DNA of 5,712 nt, taken from contig JBMFUG010000121.1 of the NCBI GenBank assembly GCA_049966695.1, forward strand, positions 1-5,712. The letters are read 5' to 3'. The position numbers were made by a program, and so were the translations under genes. The notes beneath the pieces are model-generated. The model made no database searches, was not told the DNA's origin, and was given only the letters and a program-made list of their open reading frames with translations. The DNA is from JAKAWM01 sp049966695 (GTDB lineage Bacteria; Actinomycetota; Acidimicrobiia; Acidimicrobiales; Palsa-688). Shown piece after piece: positions 1 through 3,884 of the stretch. Within the stretch, counting starts at the first letter, position 1, and each line of letters begins with the position of its first letter.

Positions 1-91
1 GGTACGTTTGCTTCCAGACGCTCTCCAGCTGCTCGGCCAGGTACTTCTCCCCGTTGTAGGTGGACAGCATGACCTCCACTGAGCCGGTCAT
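1..91 (-). CDS. Family 2 glycosyltransferase, N-terminal fragment (continues off the left edge)
   Basis: Only the first 30 codons are inside the window, read leftward from an ATG at 91-89. The translation begins MTGSVEVML and continues with STYNGEKYLAEQL and ESVWKQTY. This is the signature start of a GT-A fold family 2 glycosyltransferase: a first beta strand, the (L)STYNG(E/K)xYL nucleotide-sugar binding loop, then the helix ending in (S)xxxQTY. Members of this family transfer sugars from nucleotide-sugar donors to cell-wall, capsule or O-antigen-type glycans at the inner face of the membrane; the STYNGEKYL form is common in rhamnosyltransferase-like members. The catalytic aspartates lie outside the window, so acceptor and donor are unknown. 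The ATG is favoured because a GAGG (101-104 on the opposite strand) sits nine bases upstream and the conserved strand starts right after residue 4. It is divergent from the gene at 596. Confidence 0.88.
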   Translation of the reverse strand, partial: MTGSVEVMLSTYNGEKYLAEQLESVWKQTY

Positions 92-241
92 GGCACTGGG
101 CCTCGCCCATGGAGCGGATGCCTCCGAGACACGTTGCCCAGGTTATTTGCCCGAAGCGTGGCGTGCTCCGGCGTGAACCCCAGCATGCCAGCAGAGGCCG
201 GGGATCTGATCCGCGTTTGCTTCGAAGGTGTCGTGAGACAG

Positions 242-295
242 CGCTGGGGCCTGCATGTCCCCGCCAGCGGCCCTGGCAGCACGTGGCCGCGCTGG
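242..295. repeat. Three alternating inverted arms CGCTGG / CCAGCG / CGCTGG
   Basis: CGCTGG at 242-247 is complementary to CCAGCG at 264-269, which is also complementary to CGCTGG at 290-295. The first pair can extend by two GG/CC pairs across a one-base bulge (248-249 with 261-262). The second is strengthened by GGCC at 270-273 pairing with GGCC at 284-287. The two hairpins would be mutually exclusive. Neither is followed by a T run, so this is not a standard intrinsic terminator. In GC-rich DNA such arms can arise by chance. Confidence 0.35.
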
Positions 296-502
296 TAGCC
301 GTGGGAACGCCAACGAACTGGTGCGCGGGCCTGGAAAGCGCCTACTGAGCGGACCACCGAACTTGAGACCCATGGCAGCCGGGTGCACTGCGTGCCCTAT
401 GCACCTCCTAGTGTGGTCGGGCACCGGTTTTACGCACGAGGTTTCAGCCGCCGTGGCCCAGGCCTTCTCAGCACGTTGCCTACCCGATGGACGGCGTGAC
501 GG

Positions 503-514
503 CAGGCCGGCCTG
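503..514. repeat. Perfect 12-bp palindrome CAGGCCGGCCTG
   Basis: The twelve bases form a perfect palindrome ending 81 bases before the GTG of the pRiA4b ORF-3 family gene. Position and symmetry would suit an operator for a dimeric regulator, but no promoter is recognisable next to it and no second copy was seen in the window. Function is not established. Confidence 0.3.
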
Positions 515-595
515 TTGGGGCACCGGGGCGGCCAATGACCACAATGGCTGTCCTTTTCCCCGTAGCGCTGCGGCTCGCCTGCAAGTGCCCCGAAG

Positions 596-2068
596 GTGCA
601 TGATCGGGCAATGCCAGCACGTCCCTCAGGCCCTTCCAAGCCCCGTCGCAGTGACGCCGTCCCCCCTGAGCTAGCGACCGCGATAGCCGAAGTACCCGTG
701 CTCAAGCGTTTTGTTGCTCTGGCGTCTTTTTACGCCAAGGGCAGGAAGCTGACCCAGACCGGCAACCCCACCCTGGCCGACGCGAGACAGCTGGTCGAGG
801 CCCTGGGGCTGGACGACCGCTTCGACCAAGACATCGCCGGCCACGTTTTCCGTACCCGCTCGGCGGGAGAGCTGCCCGAGCTCAGCTTCACGCTGCGCTG
901 GGCCATAAAGGCAGGCGTCCTGCGCAAGGAGCACGGCCGGTTGCGCGAGACGACCACGTGGTCCCAGGCGTCACCTGTAGAGCAGTTCCAGCGTGCGGGC
1001 CAGGCGCTCGTTGCCCTGGGCCCCCTGGCCGGGTACTTCGGCGGTGACTGGCTCCGGATGGCGAGCACGGTCGACAGCGCCTTCCCGAGCCTGTTGCTCC
1101 GGCTGGCCGACGGGCCGCTTGGCTACGCCGAGGCGCTCGACTACCTCACCTACTACATGTACCACCACTACCGCTGGCCCGACCCCTGGACGGAGGAAGA
1201 CGCCCTGCGCGCGATGCTCGACCAGGACCTTTCCCTTACTGTCCGGCTGCTCGAGGTGGCCGGGGCGGTGGAGCCCGGGGCACCCAGCCAAAAGACGGAG
1301 CCCGGTGATGAGGCTGGGACGGCCCTCACCCCTACAGGGACGCGCCTTCGGTTGCTCCAGGGTGGCAGCGACGAGCCCGCTGGGCCGGGGGAGCGGGCCA
1401 TTAGGCCTACGCCGGTCGGCTTGTGGCTGCTGCCCCGCTTGAAGATCTCCAGCGCCGCCCCACAGGTCTACGACCCGCTCCTTAGCCCCGAGTCGGGCAG
1501 CGTCCATGAGCTACGGGTGGTCCTTGACGAGGTTGAGCCCGAGGTATGGCGCGGCCTCGCCGTCTCCTCGGCGCTTTCCTTGGCCGGCTTGCACCGGGTC
1601 GTCCAGGCGGCCATGGGCTGGGAGGACTACCACCTGCACGAGTTCACCCTGGGCGCCGAGCGCTACGGTGCCGACGACGGGGAGGACTGGGACGGCCCGC
1701 CAAAAGACGAGCGCTTGTACCGCTTGGCTGAGCTCGCCGTCCCCGGCCAGACCTTTAGCTACATCTACGACTTCGGGGACGGCTGGGAGCACACTGTCCA
1801 CGTGCTGGCCGTCCGCCCGAGGCTACCCGGTGAGGACCTGCCCCGCTGTACCGGCGGGGAGCGTGCCTGCCCTCCCGAGGACGTGGGTGGCACCGGGGGT
1901 TATGAGCGTTTCCTGGCAGCCATTTCCGACCCAACCGATGGCGAGCACGACCACTTGCTCGAATGGGCCGGGGGCAGCTTCGACCCGGGGCACTTTGACG
2001 TGGCTGAGGCCAACCGGCGCTTGAGGGACCTTCGGTGGGTACCCGGCTCGCTGTCAGACCCCTACTGA
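596..2068 (+). CDS. pRiA4b ORF-3 family protein (IS1096 TnpR-like domain at C-terminus)
   Basis: The 490-residue product has two parts. Residues about 22-280 resemble the N-terminal region of long actinobacterial members of this family: a helical start (LKRFVALASFYAKGRKLTQ, about 36-54), then a TGNPTLADARQLVEALG stretch, then a predicted all-helical segment. Residues about 303-480 are the pRiA4b ORF-3 domain: a VHELRVVLDEVEPEVWRGL strand, an AAMGWEDYHLHEFTLG segment (338-353), the hallmark YIYDFGDGWEHTVHV (389-403), RCTGGERACPPEDVGG with two cysteines (417-432), and a closing FDPGHFDVAEANRRL. The domain is widespread on plasmids and chromosomes and is named after an Agrobacterium plasmid ORF and the IS1096 TnpR. 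Its biochemical role is not established; a nucleic-acid role is only inferred from the name. No signal peptide or membrane segment is visible, so it is probably cytosolic. The start is uncertain: an in-frame TAG at 563-565 limits it, GTG 596 is the first start codon and ATG 611 the next; neither has a clear Shine-Dalgarno. A proline/acidic linker (224-272) separates the halves. Confidence 0.92.
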   Translation: MHDRAMPARPSGPSKPRRSDAVPPELATAIAEVPVLKRFVALASFYAKGRKLTQTGNPTLADARQLVEALGLDDRFDQDIAGHVFRTRSAGELPELSFTLRWAIKAGVLRKEHGRLRETTTWSQASPVEQFQRAGQALVALGPLAGYFGGDWLRMASTVDSAFPSLLLRLADGPLGYAEALDYLTYYMYHHYRWPDPWTEEDALRAMLDQDLSLTVRLLEVAGAVEPGAPSQKTEPGDEAGTALTPTGTRLRLLQGGSDEPAGPGERAIRPTPVGLWLLPRLKISSAAPQVYDPLLSPESGSVHELRVVLDEVEPEVWRGLAVSSALSLAGLHRVVQAAMGWEDYHLHEFTLGAERYGADDGEDWDGPPKDERLYRLAELAVPGQTFSYIYDFGDGWEHTVHVLAVRPRLPGEDLPRCTGGERACPPEDVGGTGGYERFLAAISDPTDGEHDHLLEWAGGSFDPGHFDVAEANRRLRDLRWVPGSLSDPY

Positions 2069-2096
2069 GCGCGGCTGGGCTCTGCATCTCTGGGCC

Positions 2097-2138
2097 GCTG
2101 CGGCCGGCATGGCTGGTCTGCTGCGGCTGGCACTGCTG
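2097..2138. repeat. Imperfect direct repeat of 19 bp
   Basis: The gap after the pRiA4b ORF-3 family gene contains two copies of a 19-base segment beginning GCTGCGGC (2097-2115 and 2120-2138), identical at 16 of 19 positions and offset by 23 bases. The first copy overlaps an interrupted palindrome, GGCCGC-T-GCGGCC (2093-2105). No T run follows, so a terminator is not supported. It may be simple GC-rich low complexity. Confidence 0.35.
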
Positions 2139-2169
2139 TGGCGGGTGCCGCCGGTAAGACTGGTGGGAC

Positions 2170-2232
2170 ATGACCGAAGGGGCCGACGAGGCGAACCTAC
2201 CCCCTGAGCCCGAAGCTCCTGCGGGCGCATGA
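2170..2232 (+). CDS. Mini-ORF of 20 codons overlapping the flippase start by ATGA
   Basis: An ATG at 2170 preceded by GGTGGGAC (a fair Shine-Dalgarno at 2162-2167) opens a 20-codon frame (MTEGADEANL, then PPEPEAPAGA). Its TGA (2230-2232) overlaps the ATG of the downstream gene (2229-2231) in the classic four-base ATGA arrangement. The downstream ATG has no Shine-Dalgarno of its own, so ribosomes finishing this peptide could restart there. The peptide is acidic, proline-rich and similar in composition to the first residues of the flippase-like protein (SPEPEPPGGA). Two readings fit: a coupling leader peptide, or the original N-terminus of the flippase displaced by a frameshifting duplication. 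The sequence shows the overlap and the site; translation is inference. Confidence 0.45.
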   Translation: MTEGADEANLPPEPEAPAGA

Positions 2233-3350
2233 GCCCCGAGCCAGAGCCACCGGGGGGCGCGAGGTTACCTGCGCCGGGCCCGGCCGAGCCGGAGGGCCCG
2301 GCACTACCGCCGCCTCGGCGGCTTTTCAGCGTGCGCTCTGCCCGGCGAGCGGCGCTGCTCGTCGTGCTCGCACTGGTTGTCGAGTACCTGCTCCTCCCAC
2401 AGATCGCTGGCGTACGCGCTTCGCTACACCTGCTGGGGCGCGTCAACATCGCCCTGGTCGTCCTCGGGGCTGCGCTTGAAACGGCCAGCCTTGCCTCGTA
2501 CGCGCAGCTCACGAGGTCCGTGCTGCCGCACGGCGTTTCCACGTTCTCCCGTGTTTGGCGCATCGACATGTCGAGCTTGGCCATCAGCCACGTGCTGCCC
2601 GGTGGGACCGCAGGAGGCCAAGGCATAGGGTTCCGCCTCCTGACCCAGGAGGGCGTCAGCGGTGGGGACACGGTCTTCGCGCTGGGGAGCCAAGGCATTG
2701 GCTCGGCGGTCGTGCTGAACGTGATCTTGTGGTGCGCCCTCGTCGTCTCCATACCTCTGTACGGGTTGAACCCCTTGTACGCCACGGCGGCGGCGATCGG
2801 GGCCGTGCTGATGGCGGTGTTCGGCGGCCTCGTGGTCTTGTTCACCAAAGGTCGTGTCGGGACTGTCAAAGTTGTGCGGCGCATAGCCGTCCACGTGCCT
2901 CGGCTCGCCCCCGAGCGGGCCGAGAGGGTGATCGAGGACATATCCGCCCGGCTTTTGGCCATGGCCCGGGACCGGCGCCTGCTCGTGCGAGCGGTCCTGT
3001 GGGCTGCGGCGAACTGGTTGCTCGACGCCGCTTCGTTGTTCGTCTTCCTGGCCGCGTTCGGCCATGTCGAAAGCATTGACGGGCTCCTCGTCGCCTACGG
3101 GCTCGCCTTCGTTATGGCTGCCCTGCCCCTCACACCTGGCGGCCTTGGCATAGTCGAAGCCGTGCTCGTGCCCACCCTGGTCGGTTTCGGGGCAACGAGG
3201 GGTGTTGTAGCTCTCGGTGTCCTCGCTTACCGGCTGTTCAACTTCTGGTTGCCGATACCGGCCGGTGCGGCGTCGTACCTATCGCTCCAGGGGCGCCATT
3301 GGCGGCGCAAGAGCCCGAAAGGCCCCGAGGAGAGCGCCAGAGCCGCCTGA
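2229..3350 (+). CDS. Flippase-like integral membrane protein (UPF0104 / lysylphosphatidylglycerol synthase transmembrane family)
   Basis: The 373-residue product starts with about 39 proline- and glutamate-rich residues, then carries roughly seven hydrophobic segments (about 40-59, 72-93, 148-175, 183-206, 250-276, 284-316 and 322-352). Family motifs are present: HVLPGGTAGGQGIGFRLL (121-138), LPLTPGGLGIVEAVL (299-313) with its PGGxGxxE core, and LAYRLFNFWLPIPAG (332-346). These mark the LPG_synthase_TM (UPF0104) fold, seen alone or as the flippase half of MprF, which moves aminoacylated phospholipids across the membrane. Stand-alone members are often near glycosyltransferases and are thought to move lipids or glycolipids; the substrate here is unknown, and no aminoacyl-transferase domain follows. 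The C-tail (354-373) is basic. An in-frame TGA at 2205-2207 makes ATG 2229 the first possible ATG; it lacks a Shine-Dalgarno and overlaps the mini-ORF at 2170. It probably shares a transcript with the gene ending at 2068. Confidence 0.93.
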   Translation: MSPEPEPPGGARLPAPGPAEPEGPALPPPRRLFSVRSARRAALLVVLALVVEYLLLPQIAGVRASLHLLGRVNIALVVLGAALETASLASYAQLTRSVLPHGVSTFSRVWRIDMSSLAISHVLPGGTAGGQGIGFRLLTQEGVSGGDTVFALGSQGIGSAVVLNVILWCALVVSIPLYGLNPLYATAAAIGAVLMAVFGGLVVLFTKGRVGTVKVVRRIAVHVPRLAPERAERVIEDISARLLAMARDRRLLVRAVLWAAANWLLDAASLFVFLAAFGHVESIDGLLVAYGLAFVMAALPLTPGGLGIVEAVLVPTLVGFGATRGVVALGVLAYRLFNFWLPIPAGAASYLSLQGRHWRRKSPKGPEESARAA

Positions 3351-3395
3351 GCCGAGCAGCCCAGCGAAGCGGGCCCATCACAAGTATTTCAACAG

Positions 3396-3427
3396 GGCCA
3401 ATTGTTTTGGCCGAGCTCGTTTGGCCG
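3396..3427. repeat. GGCCAA/TTGGCC inverted repeat with an added direct copy
   Basis: GGCCAA (3396-3401) and TTGGCC (3407-3412) form perfect six-base arms around a five-base TTGTT spacer. The right arm is part of TTTGGCCG (3406-3413), which recurs exactly 14 bases later (3420-3427), with a GAGCTC palindrome between them. This pattern of one inverted and one direct copy could be a protein-binding cluster. It lies just after the flippase-like gene, but there is no T run as expected of a terminator. Confidence 0.4.
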
Positions 3428-3446
3428 TGACCGGCGCCCAAGTCCG

Positions 3447-3534
3447 AAGCTGCGAGCTGGAAGATGCGAAGCTGTGCACTGGAAAGTGCCAAGCTGTGCG
3501 CTGCAAAGTGCCAATCGGCGAGCGGCGAAGGACG
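3447..3534. repeat. Tandem array of 22-bp units with hairpin-forming cores
   Basis: Three head-to-tail units of exactly 22 bases lie at 3447-3468, 3469-3490 and 3491-3512; a fourth, much weaker match (14 of 22 to the first) lies at 3513-3534. Units two and three agree at 20 of 22 positions, units one and two at 16 of 22. Each of the first three starts with AAGCTG. Unit two contains GCACT-GGAA-AGTGC (3476-3489) and unit three GCGCT-GCAA-AGTGC (3498-3511): five-pair stems capped by four-base GNRA-type loops when read as plus-strand RNA. The two differences between these units keep pairing (A-U to G-U) and loop class (GGAA to GCAA). Units one and four do not fold this way. The period is not a multiple of three, so this is not a protein repeat, and there are no spacers, so it is not a CRISPR array. 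Confidence 0.75.
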
Positions 3535-3619
3535 ACCACCGGGTGCCAAACCTGCGACAAGTGAGCGCCAAGTTCTTCTGGAGTTTTCATTTCTACGGGA
3601 TTTGCAAACGCTAAGATCG

Positions 3620-3647
3620 TGAGGTAAAGCCTCAACACCTGGAGGTG
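3620..3647 (+). promoter_or_regulatory. Strong Shine-Dalgarno within competing short hairpins
   Basis: GGAGGT at 3641-3646 is a near-perfect ribosome binding site five bases before the ATG at 3652, and it fixes that start. The bases around it can pair in alternative ways: TGAGG (3620-3624) with CCTCA (3630-3634); the same CCTC (3630-3633) with GAGG of the Shine-Dalgarno (3642-3645); or CACC (3636-3639) with GGTG (3644-3647). The first pairing leaves the site accessible and the others partly mask it. The stems are only four to five pairs, so regulation is possible but unproven. Confidence 0.6.
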
Positions 3648-3651
3648 CGCT

Positions 3652-3855
3652 ATGGCTCTTGAACGTACTGGGCACGCCCACCCGCTAGTAAAAGCTGGTG
3701 TTGTGGCTATCGCTGTAGTCCTGGCGCTGATGTTCGTACTGTCGGCCGTTTCTTTGGTGGTCGGTGCCGTGTGGACGGTCATCAAGGTCGCGCTCGTGGT
3801 GCTGCTCATTGCTGGTCTTTTGCACCTCGGCAGGAGGATGCTCAGCCGGGCATGA
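3652..3855 (+). CDS. Small two-helix membrane protein, unrecognised
   Basis: This 67-residue protein has a short polar N-terminus (MALERTGHAHPLVK), then two hydrophobic stretches, about 15-39 (GVVAIAVVLALMFVLSAVSL onward) and about 41-58 (with one lysine at 45), and a basic tail RRMLSRA. The profile suggests a membrane hairpin, or one long helix plus a weaker one, with the basic tail in the cytoplasm. I do not recognise a family. The gene is credible because of the GGAGGT site at five-base spacing, third-position G/C preference, and a clean hydrophobic pattern that chance frames here do not show. It appears to be a single-gene transcript: the upstream gene is about 300 bases away and the downstream gene is convergent, 29 bases from its stop. 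Function is unknown; small proteins of this kind often modulate larger membrane complexes, but nothing here names a partner. Confidence 0.8.
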   Translation: MALERTGHAHPLVKAGVVAIAVVLALMFVLSAVSLVVGAVWTVIKVALVVLLIAGLLHLGRRMLSRA

Positions 3856-3884
3856 GCCCGGGACCGCCGGCGCCTGGCAGGTCT

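Larger units (their letters stand above)
92..595. other. Divergent intergenic region, no recognisable gene
   Basis: About 500 bases separate the leftward glycosyltransferase from the rightward gene at 596. Open frames exist on both strands, but their translations are rich in Arg, Pro, Ala and Cys, overlap each other, match no family I know and lack convincing ribosome binding sites. They look like chance open frames in GC-rich DNA. No tRNA-like T-loop or rRNA stretch was seen. Promoters for both divergent genes are expected here, but I could not find a convincing -35/-10 pair. The stretch does contain inverted repeats, listed separately. A strongly decayed gene cannot be excluded. Confidence 0.55.
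3351..3651. other. Repeat-bearing intergenic and leader region
   Basis: This 301-base stretch between the flippase-like gene and the small membrane protein gene has no credible coding frame; the open frames across it, on both strands, have compositions unlike the neighbours. It contains the GGCC inverted and direct repeats (3396-3427), the 22-bp tandem units (3447-3534), a more AT-rich patch (about 3571-3617) likely to hold the promoter of the small gene, and the structured leader with Shine-Dalgarno (3620-3647). The patch has a TANNNT-type -10 candidate, TAAGAT at 3612-3617, without a good -35 at normal spacing. No intrinsic terminator with a T run follows the flippase-like gene. Confidence 0.6.

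Noticed and set aside
143..601. A 152-codon open frame on the minus strand, and overlapping plus-strand frames at 109-348 and 255-674
   Set aside because: Compositions are Arg/Pro/Ala/Cys-rich, frames overlap each other on both strands, no family motif is visible, and ribosome sites are weak. They fit chance open frames in GC-rich DNA.
596..2068. Treating the pRiA4b ORF-3 family gene as part of an insertion sequence because of the IS1096 TnpR name
   Set aside because: No transposase, terminal inverted repeats or target-site duplication are visible, and the domain is common in chromosomal proteins.
2109..2207. A 32-codon frame starting with ATG at 2109 (MAGLLRLALLW...)
   Set aside because: It has no Shine-Dalgarno, lies mostly in the GCTGCGGC direct repeat, and ends at the in-frame TGA before the flippase start. 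Leucine content comes from the repeat.
3447..3534. Possible CRISPR array
   Set aside because: The units are directly adjacent with no unique spacers, only three or four copies exist and they diverge, and no cas gene is present.
3611..3655. CTAAG and TATGG as halves of an 11-nt tetraloop receptor for the GNRA loops upstream
   Set aside because: The flanking helix does not form (G opposite G at the outer pair), and TATGG contains the start codon of the small gene. Most likely coincidence.
3238..3809. Minus-strand open frames crossing the 22-bp repeats
   Set aside because: They run through tandem repeats whose period is not a multiple of three and overlap real genes at both ends. Residue content is Ser/Arg-rich with no motif.
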